A stretch of 64,000 bases of DNA from Aegilops tauschii subsp. strangulata (Eukaryota > Streptophyta > Magnoliopsida > Poales > Poaceae): positions 499,068,601-499,132,600 of the forward strand of contig NC_053035.3 of NCBI RefSeq assembly GCF_002575655.3, in the 5' to 3' direction. The notes below the pieces were generated by a model. That model was not told the DNA's origin. It searched no databases and saw nothing but the letters and a program-made list of their open reading frames with translations. The translations under genes and the position numbers were made by a program. Positions within the stretch are counted from its first letter, which is position 1. The number at the start of each line of letters is the position of its first letter. This document shows positions 1 to 12,664 of the stretch, piece after piece.

Positions 1-617
1 TGCGGATGAGGCTACGAGGAGGAAGATCCGAGGTGCTTTCTAGCGACGGGGTCGATGCGGTGGTGGTGACTTTTCAGCTCGACAAGGGCTGCTTGGGCAG
101 AAGGGCGGCAAGGGCAAAGGAAGGTGGCGGGGTAGAGGCGAAGGCGGTGGGTAGTCGCCAACAGCAACGATGCAGTGGGGGTCGGGGGCATGGAAAAGAG
201 GTCGCAACTTTTACTCGGCTGGATGGCGGCCGAGTATATTTAGGAGTCCGCGGTACCGTGGAGTAAAATTTTTGCTCACCTAATGGTTTTAACAGTTCGT
301 GTAGGTGCAGATTAGAAAAGTAAACCGAGATCTTTACTATCTAACCAGATATAAGTGATCGGCTAGAGACGCAGGAAATTTGTTCATCGGGTTGGTAGAG
401 TTATAAATGGCTTAACCACGCGTCTGCCGTTTGGCTAGACTTTGAGGCCTACAGTTATTTGTAGTTTCCATTTTGTTTAGGGCTATTTATACATATATAT
501 ACTCTAGCTTGGTTACCTAGCCACCTTAATTTATCAACTGATATAAACCAGTTTCGATTTTAAACTTCTCAATCAATTTCGATTCTAAAGGACTCTGCTA
601 TTTCCTGACCGGACCTA
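1..617. other. Left-edge intergenic DNA, nothing assignable
   Basis: The first 270 bases are GC-rich and open in one frame, but the translation is low-complexity (Arg/Gly/Val) and matches no family I recognise. From about 270 to 617 the DNA is AT-rich with no coding signal. It ends at the CTA trinucleotide that forms the left target duplication of the next element. Confidence 0.5.
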
Positions 618-1712
618 GGGTTGTTTGGATAGCAAGATTATAGAGAACTAGTTCTAGTTAAACGCAATTTCTGTTGTAACAACCAAAAATCTTGTTTGGA
701 TCGCCTAACTGAATCATGGATAAAGAAAACTGAGTTCTACAAAACCTCAAAAACCCAGCTTATAGAAAAATGACTATTTGGCGTTTTTATATAAACCAGT
801 TTTATGAATACGGCGGCCACGTACGGAGCGCATGGTGCTCCTCCTTCTGCCGACGATGACGGCCGCAATCCTCTTTCGGGCATGAGCGAGGCGCTGCGGA
901 GTGGGTGAGCTCGCCGCTCGGGGCCGAGACGTGGTCGTGGTCGTGTCGCACGGCGACGCATCAGAGCACCGCCACGTCCTCTGCAGGCACATGCGAGGCG
1001 ACGCTGGAAGTCAATGCGGCTCAGCGAGCTCTCGCCGCTCTGGCCCGGACGTGGCCTTCGTCCTGTGACACGGCGACGAATCACAAGGGTCGCGACGTGC
1101 TCTACAGGCATCAACGAGTTTACGCCGGAAGTCGGCGAGCATGCCGTTCGGGGCTCGAATGTGCCCGTCGCCGTATGGCATGGCGACTTGGCGAGGCGGG
1201 AGCTGCCGCGGAATACAGAGTGCCATAGCCGATGTGTTGGTCCTACCGACGGTTGCTACAACCTGATCTCCCCAGCGAACGCGAACGGCAAACAGCATCA
1301 CATCGTAAGCACTGCCCCCTGTCTACCTAGTCATCCCAGCGGCGCACAGAGGACACTGCTGCATGGCCGGCAGCCTGGTTCGTTGTCATCACCGTCGCCA
1401 CCGACAGCGCCCTTTTCTCCGTCGCCGTATTTGGGGAAGTGGCCGCAGCGAGGCTGACAGGAGCGCTCGACGGCGACGCTCCCGCTAAGTGCCAGCAGCT
1501 CAATAGATCGACCGGAGGAACGTATTGGAATTTTGACTAAGTCGCTGTGTGATGGAGCTGCGTATCCATGCCTTCTTATTTTTCTCATCCAAACAAAGTA
1601 TTGTATGTGCTTACCTTAACAGAATAACTAACCAAAACTGGTTTTCCTAAAAAATCCTCTAAAAACTCGTTTTCTAAAATCCCACGTCTAATTCCCTGTA
1701 TCCAAACAACCA
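618..1712. mobile_element. Tourist/PIF-Harbinger-like non-autonomous DNA element
   Basis: The left end begins GGGTTGTTTGGAT. The right end, read on the minus strand, begins TGGTTGTTTGGAT, so 12 of 13 terminal bases match in inverted orientation. Both ends are flanked by the trinucleotide CTA (615-617 and 713-715 of the second kilobase, i.e. 1713-1715). Three-base duplications and a G-rich terminus that runs into TGTTTGGAT are typical of Tourist-like elements. The arms are AT-rich, whereas the core (about 800-1570) is strongly GC-rich and holds overlapping open frames on both strands. No transposase is visible, so movement would need a helper. The GC-rich core could be captured gene sequence, but I recognise no domain in it. 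Confidence 0.55.
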
Positions 1713-2710
1713 CTAACATCCCTTGGGCCCACCCACAATACACGGCAGCTGATCCCAACTCCCCGCCGTCTTGCTCTGCTCCACTTCTGCTTCGTCCGAT
1801 CTCCGATGACACGCCGCCGCCATCTGTTCTGACCTAGTGATTCCGGGATCCTCTTTCCGTCCGTACGCCGACCGGAGCTTGTGGCACGAGACAATGGTGT
1901 CCATGCCCATCCGCAGGGAAGCCCCGGTTCGCCGCTGGCAGACGCGCACGCGCGGGGGAGGCTTGCCTCGGATAAGTCGAGGCACGGTTCACGGCCGAGG
2001 TCTCCCAGCCCGCTGCTACGGGGAGGCCTGGCTCATGGACGGCCCGCCGGAGCCCTGAGAGAGATCGCCAGTTGGCCACCCCCCGGAGCCCGGAGAGGTT
2101 TCGTCAGATAGCTCAAGCTTCCTCCCAGATTTACTCAGCAGAATCCTCAGTATCTCCTTTGATAGTGCCGAATTATCTAGGTAATGCATAATGTTTTTAA
2201 ATCATGTCAGTGTGCCCATGTCCATAATCAGACAAAACTGAGATCCTACCACAGAATGCGTAGGTCCCATGTCTGAAACTTATGAGCCCCTGCAGATTAG
2301 ACTGAACCCTAAAGAATCGCTTAGGAACCTGAAGAATCTCTTAAACAGCTTTCTGTATCCTAGTTTCTGTTCTCACCTGATAGACTACACAATAGATTTG
2401 TTGAGTTTGAGATTTAACACAATATAGCCAAACCAAATCTCGAATGGTACAATTTAAATGACCGTGCGATTACACTGGAAGCTAATGTTTCCCCTGCGAA
2501 AACACCGCAGCCAAATTGAGAAGAAAACACGTGCATGATGCAAGGATGCACTACAGCTTTGCCAAACTATAATACAATTGAATTGTCGGGCATGTTACAG
2601 TAAAATGAGAATCTGAAAACATTGCTGCCCTTTTTCAGAAAAAGAAACAACATCCAAATCGACCGAACAGCCTGCAGGCCACCGTGCAAGGATTGAGTTT
2701 ATCAAATTAA
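1713..2710. other. Intergenic DNA and 3' flank of the DUF4220 gene
   Basis: Bases 1730-2110 are GC-rich and resemble a leader or first exon of a plus-strand gene, but no continuous reading frame or splice partner could be followed. Bases 2110-2640 are AT-rich with no feature. Bases below 2710 are the probable 3' UTR of the minus-strand gene that starts next; a TTGTATTATA string on the minus strand near 2573-2582 could act as a far-upstream poly(A) element. Confidence 0.35.
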
Positions 2711-5182
2711 TCACCTGAGCGGGTCGACGTCATCAAGGTCTTCTGGGTCTAAGATTGTTTGCCCGTGCCTGACATTTCCGAGAAACCCGGCATGAGACAG
2801 CAAAATCCACAGCTGTGTTATGAGCTCCCTATTTCCAGCAAGTCGTGTCTTATGCTTGGCTGCTCTGGTTGATGCTGCCAAGTGTAGGAGGAAACTTGTC
2901 CAAAACACTGCTAGATCCCTCCAAAGGCCTACTCTATCTTCTTTATAAGCATCTATCAACTGCTTCCCAAGCTTTGCACCCATCTGGGTTATCGAATTAT
3001 GGATATCATCGTTACCTACAATAGTATCGTCCCTATTTGTAGTTGGTATGGAACTGTCAGTGGCATCACCTCCTGTTGTGTCAGGATTTTCTTCATCATT
3101 AGCCATCTGGACCCTGAGCGCTTCTCCCTGGATTACTGAACTTTCAGGGGCTACTTGTTCTACTACATTACCCATTCCACTGGGCACTTCCTGCTTGGAC
3201 TCTTTAGAGGGCTTCGTGGCAATCTCGATAAGTTTTCTGTAAACATTTTGCATCGACTGGGAATGGGATGCAGAGCGACCAGTAGCATGATAGATTTCAC
3301 AACGCACCGCATGCAAGACCTTTCTAACAACAATGCCGTTGTCTGGCACCAATGCTATGGTAAGCAGGTATGCACAATAATTCGATAAGCTGACAGCAGT
3401 TAAGTAATGTGGCCACACATCTTCTGGAGTTGTTGATTTCTTGGCCAAGAGCCTGTTTTGAAGCCATCTAACCTTCGGTTTTTTCGCTTCATCGGAGGTA
3501 TGTATCTCGCACAAGCATGTTGCGATGTGCCAGACCAGTATGCTGTGGGTATCATTTGCCCCTGTTAGCTGCTGCATAAGGGATTCCTTTGACTCCGGCC
3601 CATTTGCCCTTCTTAGCTGCTGCATAAGGGCCTCGTTTGATCCGAAGGCATTTAATAAGTAGGTTTCCAACTTTCTTTCTGGATGCTGCAGGCCCTTGAA
3701 CGACTCAAATATCGCTGTCTTTACCTCTGGCTCCAGCTTCATTCTTCTGGGAAATTTGGCCAACCTGAATATTCTGTGAAATTTGTTCCAACGATGCGAA
3801 TCCGAAATCAGAAGGTTATACTGGAAGATCCTTTGATCCCACTTGCCCCTGATGAACCAGAACATTGTTCGCATTACTGCCTCCACTATCAGATTCCGCC
3901 AGCACCGATGCTTGACGTACATACAGATCATCAAAACCTTGTTCCATTGAGAGAATACATATAGATAGACCTCTGACAGCTCCTTGGCAATGATAAGACC
4001 AACTATGATGCGAGTGACAATCACCCCGTGAGTGATGATATTTTTGTCTGCTTGATCCATCCTCTCTGGTATATGACGGACAGGATATACAAGGTAGCCG
4101 GTAGCAGCAACAAGAGACAAAGACATGAGCATTCTCCTGTATGGAAATCCGTCAGCAAACATAGCGGAATGCTTGCTATAGAACAAGTCTTGGAGGAAGG
4201 ACAATTCCACCTCCATGATGCGGAACGCCCTCTCATAATTGTCTCTCTTCTCTTGCAGGATGTAGCCGAAGACGAGCTGCCTTGTCTTCTTTAGGCTAGC
4301 CTCGTGTATCGGGAGATTATAGAACCGACGGCGCAGCAGCTTGTACATTGCAAATGAGAGGCAGACATCCTTCAATCGGTTGCCAGCGTCATTGCTACCG
4401 CCCAGCAACCCACTGCTGCCAGCATCAACATTCCATATCTTGTCTAAGGTGACAAGCTTCTTATTATCTGTATCCAACCGAATCCTGTACTGCGCTGATG
4501 CAGTTCTCCTCCCCCGTTGGGAGTCATGCAGCACCTTGTCTTCCCCATAGACCAAGTACTTGTACGACTGCGTACTGATCCCATTGTCGGAGGCGGTTGC
4601 ATCACAAGAGGGAGAGGGACCGAGTGTGTGCTCGTATCGCATATAGTCGCTAACGAGCCTCGTGTTCTCTTGGTTGATGGTCTGAGCCCCGTCGGATGAG
4701 GCAAAGTATGCGATGATGCGGGTCGCGTTGAGGGCCCAGATCATCCATAGGGGAATCCTGAGGAGGAAGAATGTCTGCATTCGGAGGAGATTGGCTGCCC
4801 AGAAAGAGGACATGAGGTCGAGCAATGGGATCTGCTTGGACCTCTGGTACAGGCGCCCAGTCTTGACGCTGTGCTGCAGGGTTACCAGCAGCACCGCCCA
4901 TACCTGAAAGTAGTCGTTCACCCTCTTGGCCGAGAGCTGCATCAGGCCCATGGTGTAGTGCACCATGGAGTAGTTGAGCATCTCGATGACTTGGATGGTG
5001 GTCGACATGGCCCTGTCCGTGTGCCACGGCCCGAAGCAGTCCAGCAGGAACCTCACCACAAGCAGCAGCGTTGTCATCAACACCCACAGCTCCACGCTGG
5101 CTACATGAGTGACACCGTCCATCTTAAACAGCAGTTTCATGGTAGACAGGATTGAAACTACAGCTATGTCTGCGGACGGCAT
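2711..5182 (-). CDS. DUF4220 / DUF594 multi-pass membrane protein
   Basis: A single uninterrupted exon of 823 residues. The frame stays open 21 codons upstream, to a TTG at 5245, but the first ATG is at 5182, giving MPSADIAVVS, and I take that as the start. A hydrophobic segment lies near residues 31-50, with further hydrophobic segments through the first 420 residues, as in DUF4220. The conserved SYKYLVYGE-type motif is present, and WHIATCLCEI and SLSNYCAYLL follow in the middle. The last ~95 residues, with GAKLGKQLID and LWILLSHAGF, are the DUF594 domain. A short tandem duplication (LMQQLRRAN then LMQQLTGAN) lies near residue 560. DUF4220/DUF594 proteins form a large grass-expanded family of unknown biochemical role. 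The plus-strand gene at 16186 is a clear paralogue. The minus-strand leader above 5182 may hold a short 5' UTR intron. Confidence 0.88.
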   Translation of the reverse strand: MPSADIAVVSILSTMKLLFKMDGVTHVASVELWVLMTTLLLVVRFLLDCFGPWHTDRAMSTTIQVIEMLNYSMVHYTMGLMQLSAKRVNDYFQVWAVLLVTLQHSVKTGRLYQRSKQIPLLDLMSSFWAANLLRMQTFFLLRIPLWMIWALNATRIIAYFASSDGAQTINQENTRLVSDYMRYEHTLGPSPSCDATASDNGISTQSYKYLVYGEDKVLHDSQRGRRTASAQYRIRLDTDNKKLVTLDKIWNVDAGSSGLLGGSNDAGNRLKDVCLSFAMYKLLRRRFYNLPIHEASLKKTRQLVFGYILQEKRDNYERAFRIMEVELSFLQDLFYSKHSAMFADGFPYRRMLMSLSLVAATGYLVYPVRHIPERMDQADKNIITHGVIVTRIIVGLIIAKELSEVYLYVFSQWNKVLMICMYVKHRCWRNLIVEAVMRTMFWFIRGKWDQRIFQYNLLISDSHRWNKFHRIFRLAKFPRRMKLEPEVKTAIFESFKGLQHPERKLETYLLNAFGSNEALMQQLRRANGPESKESLMQQLTGANDTHSILVWHIATCLCEIHTSDEAKKPKVRWLQNRLLAKKSTTPEDVWPHYLTAVSLSNYCAYLLTIALVPDNGIVVRKVLHAVRCEIYHATGRSASHSQSMQNVYRKLIEIATKPSKESKQEVPSGMGNVVEQVAPESSVIQGEALRVQMANDEENPDTTGGDATDSSIPTTNRDDTIVGNDDIHNSITQMGAKLGKQLIDAYKEDRVGLWRDLAVFWTSFLLHLAASTRAAKHKTRLAGNRELITQLWILLSHAGFLGNVRHGQTILDPEDLDDVDPLR

Positions 5183-8019
5183 CTCGCCCTTTCTATCCGT
5201 GTGCTGTCTGAGATCTGACTTGAACACCAGCAGGAGAGAAATCAACTTTCAGAAACATGCAAAAATCAGCTTCAAAAAATGTTTCCAGAGAGAAGAAATG
5301 GTGTGACCTTGGAATGGCGCCCTGGACTGGAAGCCGAGCGGGGACTAGGTCGAGTAGCAGAGGGAGGGGGTGGGGAAAAGGGGCGGACGGCTCGAGCGGT
5401 GGTGCCGCAGCGACAAGACGATGGCGATGTCAGAGTAACACTTGGCATAATCATCATATTTGCAGCCTCCTAAACATATTTGGAGAGAACTCCATAATTT
5501 TTTTTACGGCGGTGGAGGTTGTGTGTAAACAAAAAATTGCGATATATATGGAGCCTCCATATTTCCCCCCTCTTTTTTTGTATCAACTTAATTTTCATAA
5601 ACTCAATTGTAGGGATTTAAACACTAGATTCCAACAAAAATGAAGTACAAAGTTCATATATATCGACAGGATCAGGCCGGCTCCGATGCCAGCTGTGATA
5701 GAGAAGCAGGAACAGTGGCATGCCAAAGGCTCATTTTGGTGATGGTAGTTGTCGTTCGGTGGTCCAGATACCTCGGTGTAAATTTTATTATGTTGGATGC
5801 TTTGTAATTTTGATGACCTTTAATAATAGATCAGGATCATTTTTTGAAGAAAAAAAGTTCCTAAGGAGAGAAATGTCAATATTGGCATTTTCAAAAATAA
5901 TTAGTAGGGAAAGGGAGCCAAATTTGTCGCTTTTACATAATTGTAGTGACTATAGCTATGGGAGAATATCGATGACCGACATTTTCATACGTAACATCTA
6001 TATTAATAGTAGATAGATAGGGTTTGATCAGTAGGGGCACCAAGTCGAGGACTAGGCGTAGCAGTATTATAGGTCAGCGCGGTTCTTGTCGGAGTGGGAC
6101 TTGTAGTGGACAGAGCGTGGAATTGGGCAAGAGTGTATGCATCGTTGAAGAGGTCGGGGTGGCTTGGTCAGCCGGGGGATGGTCCCAGATTGTGTGCTCC
6201 CTCTCTGTGCCCATCTCTCATGTTGTTGCCGATGCGACCTCGTAGTCAGCTCGGATGTCGTGCTCCCTCTCTGCTGCCAACCACAGTGTCCTTGAGGCTA
6301 CGCCAGCATGGAAGGCGTCCTGGACGTAGGCGGCATGGCGGGCATCTTGAGCCTCCCTAAAAATTAGGGGGCGGTGGGAAACCACCTGTGGCGGGCCTCA
6401 TATCGGCATCGAGCAACCTCAAAGCGGCCATGTTGTAGAAGGCGAAGGGTCATCGAGGATGTCCTAGAGGTGGGGATCCTTGAACTAGGGGTCGTCCTCG
6501 AAGTCGTCATGGTCCAACACATCCTGGCGGTCCCACTCCCCCCTCCTTGATGAGGTCGGTCTCCTCCTTTGTGGCCTCCGTATGCAACTGTCGCGCCTCC
6601 TCCTTTGTGAGCGATACCTAGTCTGACCTTGGGAAAAGCATCACAATAAGCATGAGAAGGGGAGTGGCGGCGGCCAGTGAATTGACTCGTTTCCCAATGA
6701 GAAGCGGTTGCGGGATTGGTAGAGCAGGGGAGAAGACAGAGAAAGATGCCACACGGAAGGATGAGGGGGGTGAAACTTCCTCCCGCGAGGGCTGTTGGGG
6801 TCGGATTGCGCTCCAAACCAGCGTCCCTCAACCTCAAAATATAAAGGGTATGACTCCAATTTTCGAGGGCATTGAAAAGAATTGACAATCTAGATTGATG
6901 TACCTTCCTGAGTGCGGCGTTTTGGTGCTCGCTCGTGCTACTTGGAGTCCTGTTTTTTGAAACATTTAAAGATAACATTTCAAAGTTTCAAAAAATTCTA
7001 AAAGAAAGTTCCACATTGACATATGGATGTATACGACGCGTGTACAGAATTTTTTAAGCGTTGAAACATTTGTTTTGATTTTTTTTTTAAAAGCTCGATG
7101 TAATTTATGTACTACCTTTGTCTTCTATTCTTGATATATATAAACCAGTTATTATACAACACCCCACATCCCGGGTGGATCATGCGTGATGGCAGGGACA
7201 GTGTGGACAACGCAATTACTACTGCATTGAGGCGATGGTGTGGCAGTGGATCGTAATGATTGTGTTTACCTGTGCAATGCGGATTGGTTCTTGTCGGAGC
7301 CCACAGAGCAATTATACACACCAAACAAATTGCCACAGTGCTTTCGGTTTCCTGTTTCGTCACGAGACGCTCCGTCGGAAGTGTAGTAGCCGCGTTATCT
7401 GATTGCACTAGTAGGTACCAGTTTTTATTACTCTGCGCAGGTCGACCGGCGGAACGCCTAGCCGCCGGTCCTGTGTGAGCCGTCCGATTCTGCTGCTTGC
7501 AACCGTTTGATGGATGCGCGACTATTTAATGTGTGTACGTATTTTGATTTGTGGCAGCGGTGGCGCGCGTTCCCCGCAGGGCTCGTAGCTAACCATCATA
7601 TCATTGGCTCACCGCGTCACTCGTCCTCTCAGGGCATCACCGGCCGCCCGTGCAGCTCGCCGTGGGGATGTTTGTAGCACCGTACGTCGTCTGCCCGTTC
7701 ATAGCGTGACCTAGCCGACGGAGAAAAAAGCTACCTGGCCGTCGTCGCGCGAATCCGTCGAATCAACGCCGAACCCTGCCATGGACACACGAGGCGAAAT
7801 ACATCGAAGCACCATCGGGCCTGCCGTCGTTCGCCGCACTCACAAAGCCGCGCGCTGGTGATCGGAGCACCGTCGCTGTTGATGCCTCCGATCCGCACGT
7901 GATGGTCGCCATCGCAGCACCGAGTCACCGCCGTCCTAGCGCGCCGATCATCACACCCTATGCACCGTCGCACGGCTCCGGCGCCGATCACCGTGCACCC
8001 TATGCAACCAGCACCGATG
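5183..8019. other. Intergenic DNA upstream of the DUF4220 gene
   Basis: Bases 5183-5440 are the probable promoter and 5' leader of the minus-strand DUF4220 gene, with a GC-rich patch at 5310-5420. Beyond that the DNA is mixed AT-rich and GC-rich. A 204-codon open frame on the minus strand (6364-6978) has biased composition and no recognisable domain. Nothing else is supportable. Confidence 0.4.
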
Positions 8020-8560
8020 GCCAAGAAAGCTACGAGGGTTGTCTTTTTTGCTACAACCAGTGTAGGATTGTGACCAGCGCACAGAAGAGCTGCAATCAGC
8101 AACGAAAAATAATACAACCGACGACCGAGAAAGCTACGAGGGCTGTCGTTTTTTGCTACAGGCAGTGAAATTTAGGGTTGTGACGAGTGCGCAGAAGAGC
8201 TGCAATCAGCAACGAAAAATGCTACAACCGACGGCCGAAAAAGCTACTACCGATGTCATTTTTTGCGACAACTAGAGAAAACATGGGCTGCGACCGGTGT
8301 GAAAAATGCTATGATTATGATAAAGCTACACCCGACCTCTGAAAAAGCTTCAAGCGAAGACGCGGAAGGTGGGAGGCGGCCATGAATGCCCCGTCCAACG
8401 TCGCAGCTCGCTGTCGCCGCTCTGCGTCACCGTTGTAACTCGTGGCCGTTGGCTCGCACAAAAAAAATAATAGCCGGTCGCAGAAAAAAATGATCGCCAG
8501 CAAAAATAAATTTACTCAGCCAGTCGCAGAAAAAATGATCACCAGCAAAAATAAATTTAC
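8020..8560 (+). repeat. Short local tandem duplications
   Basis: AGAAGAGCTGCAATCAGC followed by AACGAAAAAT occurs at about 8083 and again about 113 bases later. Both copies are preceded by an AAAGCTACGAGGG-type stretch, so a unit of roughly 110 bp is duplicated. A second duplication of about 50 bp follows at 8470-8560, with ATGATCGCCAGCAAAAATAA then ATGATCACCAGCAAAAATAA. The surrounding 7.9-8.9 kb is rich in GCTACAACC and GCAAAAAA strings and looks like decayed transposon DNA of unknown class. Confidence 0.55.
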
Positions 8561-11500
8561 TCGCAACCGTCGGGGCGCAGCAAAAGCTCTCCCCTGTCAA
8601 GCAAAAAAAAAACTGGTCGATTGTAGCAAGAAAAAGTTCGTCGTCGCTGGTCACCGTGAGAAAACACACCATTCTAGCAAAACAACTCGTTGTTCGTAGA
8701 AAAAAAAAGTTCGCCGTATCTCATCGCAAAAGATCACGCTGGGCCCATCAGAACGACTCGTCAGTTGTAGCAAAAAATGCCTCATCGGCGTCGGCCATAG
8801 CAAAAAAATTGCGCCGGTCCATCAAAACGACTAGCCGGTTGTAGGTCAGTATCAACCGGTTTGGAGCTCCACCGGGCTGTCCATGACAATTGCAACAACA
8901 TAAAAAAGAAGATAAAACGAGTGGATACGGCCGGAGATAGAGATAAGTGTAGAAAGAAAAACGGGCAGCTAAAAGAAACGGACGAGGCCCACAGCATGTG
9001 CATCGTTTCGATTAATGCCGATCGTACGCTGCGCACGCGACCGGCGCGCGGTTAGGCCGGTCCGCCGGTGGGCAGCGTTTCCCTTTTTTTATTAATAAAG
9101 GCGCACTGTGTCCGTTGGTCAGATCTTTCATTACGTGTGGGTGGTTGCGGGAACACATAGGACCGGTGATAGTAAAAGTCAGCTTTCTTGAGGAATTTTT
9201 TTTTAGGAAAAGGACGGTGATACTAGTAATAGTCAGCTTCAAGTAGGGTAGGACAGTCGACAGGAAGCTACTGTATTTGACTAGCAAGATTCCATGCCCA
9301 ATGCTCCATCTTTCTTGCTGAATACACGCGCCTGCCTGCCACCGATACAAGCGGACACGAACCGAGAATACCGGAGAAGCACAAATCCCTAGCGCATGTG
9401 AACGGACAAGATAAAGTCCTACCTGATGCTCAACCTCCATTGGCATTTTCTGGTATATAATGTAATTTTTTTGCGGGGGAGGGGTATATATGGCGGAGTA
9501 GCTTTTTTTTTCAACAGTGTTCTCGCCGAATGGCGGCCCCGTGAAGCCATGGCGTATGCGCTGGCTTTGTTTCTTCCTCCCGGCTTGATGCCTTTCGGGA
9601 GGCAGCTATTCAGCTTCGGTATGGAGTCTCCCTCTTCCGTCTTCGGCCGGAGATGGAGTGGTGGCGGTCCGGTGATCCCAAGTGGTCTTGTCCACGGTGA
9701 TGGCCGGACTGGATCTGCGCTTGAGCTGGCATTTGGACCCAATTGTAATCTTGATTCTCTGTATAGGGTCCTCCTTGCAAGTTTCAGGGACTATGTTGTA
9801 GTTTTATTTTCCTTTGAGTCCTGGTCTGAGCTTTGTACTGCAGCTGCTGGAAAATAAATATATAAGAATGCGGCCTCTCCGTTCATTTCATCCCCAGGAC
9901 GGAGCTAGAACCTAGGCTGCCCCCGGATATCGCCCATTGAGGAACAGCTGCTGAGTCCAGGTACCAACTGCTCACCATTTACCCTGGTTATTACATAGAG
10001 ATGGTACTCTTGGTATGTAGGAGTATGTTTTCTTTTACTATAAATGAAGACTTTATTTATTTTTCTTGCTCCGCCGCCTCTGGAAGATGCACACGGAGAA
10101 GACGGTGGTTTACTTAGGGTGTACGTGCTTGGTAGTAGTAGAATTAGTTAACTCCTCCGTGAACTAGTGTGGATATATACACCACACAACATGTCATAAT
10201 TTTTTGGCAGATTCCACAGTAAGTCTCGACCACATGCAAGTGAATGAATGGACTTGTCTTCTCGACAGATAAGAACATCCTTTACTTGATTCCTGTTTCT
10301 TCTTTGTGATGAAGTACTAGCTAGAAACAAGTTGAGCTTTGGTTACGGGACACACTCGAAGAATCTTTATGATGAAGTAGAATCAGACGCGCGCGTTGGC
10401 AAAATAAATTGATTTGCTGTCACATCAAGAACCATGAATGAATCTCAAGCTGTGCAAGATTACAGAGATGTATCTCTAAATTCTACACACAAGAATACAT
10501 CTCTGAATTTTCAATGGTGTACAAGATTACACAAAACAAGAACACCTCACAAACATTATCTCACTTATAAACATTATAAGAAGTGTCGAATGCTGTGAGT
10601 CACTGTTTAGCTAATTTTGGTAGATGTGAGACAGCACGACGGTGTGGATTCACTCGGGTCAGGGTGTTGTTCCAAAACTATGCAAGGCAGACTGCCCTCT
10701 GATTGAGTAATAAAAAAACACCCTATTTCCCCGAAACAAAAGAAAAAAGAAAAAAGAATACCTACCAGGGACATCACATGCTGTTCCAGTCTATGGCACC
10801 ATGGAGGCATGGCAGGTCAGCCTTCTTTGAGTCAGCATCGACACCACAGCTTACCCGAGGACGCGCATCGGCCGTGGACCCGCGCGCCGCTGATGAGACC
10901 TCCTCGTAGAGAGGATGCGAGAGCAGCCGCGGATCACGGAGGGAGGAAGAACTCAGGCTCAGGAGGTGGTCGATCGGGGCAAAGGGGATCTCTCCTAGGT
11001 GGGAGAAAGACAGGTGCGCAAATGTAATGTGCGATGAGAGAGGAAAAGTAACCCCTCGTGCGATGGGTGCACGAGTGGACGTAGCCACGCAGATGCCTGA
11101 GTCGATGCGATGGGAGATCCATTCAACTATTCGAGGCTGCTGAGGGGTAGGACAAGCAAAGCACGAGGTGGCTGGGAGGATGATTGTTTTTTCTTTTCTG
11201 GAAAACCCCAACCGTATATATTGATTATAAACATGCACCAAAGTTGGGATGGCGGAAGATGGCAGCGGCGGATTCTAGAGCATGTGCATGCGGTGCATGT
11301 TGAGGGTTGGCTAGACCGGTTGGTGTTCTCAGCTCGCCATGAGAAGGCTTTGTGAGGCCACTGAATTAGATGGTGTGCGTTGATGCATGGTCAGGGCACA
11401 CCACCAGGCTAGTAGGTGTAGGTACATTGATTGCCATGAAGGTGGCTTTGGGTTGCTTCATTTTTTTTTGTCAGACCTTGTTGAATAATATAATAAAGAT

Positions 11501-11769
11501 GGCTTTGTGCATCGCTCGATGCAGAGGCCGGGGATCATCCTCCTTTTCGGGAAAAGAATTCAAGACATTTTGATCAAAGCACAAAATTGCACGAAGGAGT
11601 ATGTTGATTTAAAAATAAGTTAGAGACAATTCTCTATAGGAATTCTGGTATATTTGAAGGTGGCTCTCTACAGATTAGGTGCTTTTGGGTGTAGGGGAGC
11701 ACTGAAATTGCACGATAAATACAGTGGGCCATTTCTCATCATTTAGAGTGGGTAATACTGCTATATGTG
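8561..11769. other. Gene-poor DNA without assignable features
   Basis: The stretch holds several frames of 60-155 codons on both strands, all with biased composition and no domain I recognise. Bases 9530-9860 form a moderately GC-rich block ending in AATAAATATATAAG, which might be the 3' end of an old retroposon or transcript. Bases 9900-10800 and 11200-11770 are AT-rich and featureless. Confidence 0.35.
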
Positions 11770-12025
11770 GCCAAATGTCGGGCCGGGCCGGGCCAAACAA
11801 AAGCCTGCAGAAAAAACCTCGGCCCAGTCCGGGTGTTGGGCCTAAATATCAGGCCCAACTCGGCCCATCAGAGCAAAAGCCCGCCGGGCCTCGGGTCGGG
11901 CCCTTCCCTACATCACAAATATGTTGGGCTCGAGCCCGGCCTGGCCCAGGTGTCGGGCTGTGATCTCAGGCCCAGCCCTGGCCCGTGGGCAAGGTCGGGC
12001 CGGCCGAGCCGGGTATCCCATGGCC
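11770..12025. repeat. GGGCC-rich interspersed repeat
   Basis: The block is dominated by reiterated GGGCCGGGCC, GGCCCAGC and GGCCCAACTCGG strings. It is a common kind of GC-rich grass repeat, and its open frames are by-products of the composition. It ends just before the MITE at 12040. Confidence 0.45.
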
Positions 12026-12039
12026 AGGTCTAAATACTA

Positions 12040-12279
12040 CTCCCTCCATTCCTTTTTATAGTGCGCCTTATTGATAGCACTTATACCAAGACATGAGGTG
12101 GCACATTTATTTGGACTGAAATTGCCCCTTCTCTGCTCGTACTGTCATGCATGTGCATGCATGCAGTGAAGCGCACTACATCCAGCGGAGGGCCATTTTG
12201 GACTAAAAGCGCTTATGCGCATTACATTGCGGAATATGACCCAGAATCTTATACGCACTAGAATATGAAATAGAGGGAG
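12040..12279. mobile_element. Stowaway-like MITE
   Basis: The left end reads CTCCCTCCATTCC. The right end, on the minus strand, reads CTCCCTCTATTTC. Both are flanked by TA (12038-12039 and 12280-12281), the target duplication expected of Tc1/mariner-type Stowaway elements. The inner arms also pair (TATAGTGCGCC against the TACGCAC region near the right end), so the 240-bp element can fold back on itself. It has no coding capacity. Confidence 0.8.
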
Positions 12280-12664
12280 TACATACAAACTTCAGTTCCT
12301 AGAGCATGTCAAGATCCATCCAGTAGTTTTTCATATGAGCCAATTAAAGCAACACATTGGACCTGAAGCTATTCCTAGTCTTGATTTACGAGTGGTAAAC
12401 CCAGATGGCAGTCTCAAGACTGGACCAGCGGGTGTCTTGAAAGTACGGCAAATCCCTAAGGTGCTTACATGAGGTGCTAAGTGCATTAAATAACTTAGCA
12501 ACCCAACTCCTCAATGCATAGGTGCTTAACTTGTTATTGCTAAACTCGTTTTATTTAATGATTTAGCACCTAACCTCTTTCATGTATTGGTCAATTTCTT
12601 TCATTTAAGTGATTTGCCTAGGTTAACGCGCTTGGCATTGGTTCTTTCCGGGGTCACCAAAGTA

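Noticed and set aside
5183..5245. Extending the DUF4220 gene by 21 codons to 5245
   Set aside because: The codon there is TTG, not ATG. The first ATG in frame is at 5182, and the family usually starts shortly before its first hydrophobic segment.
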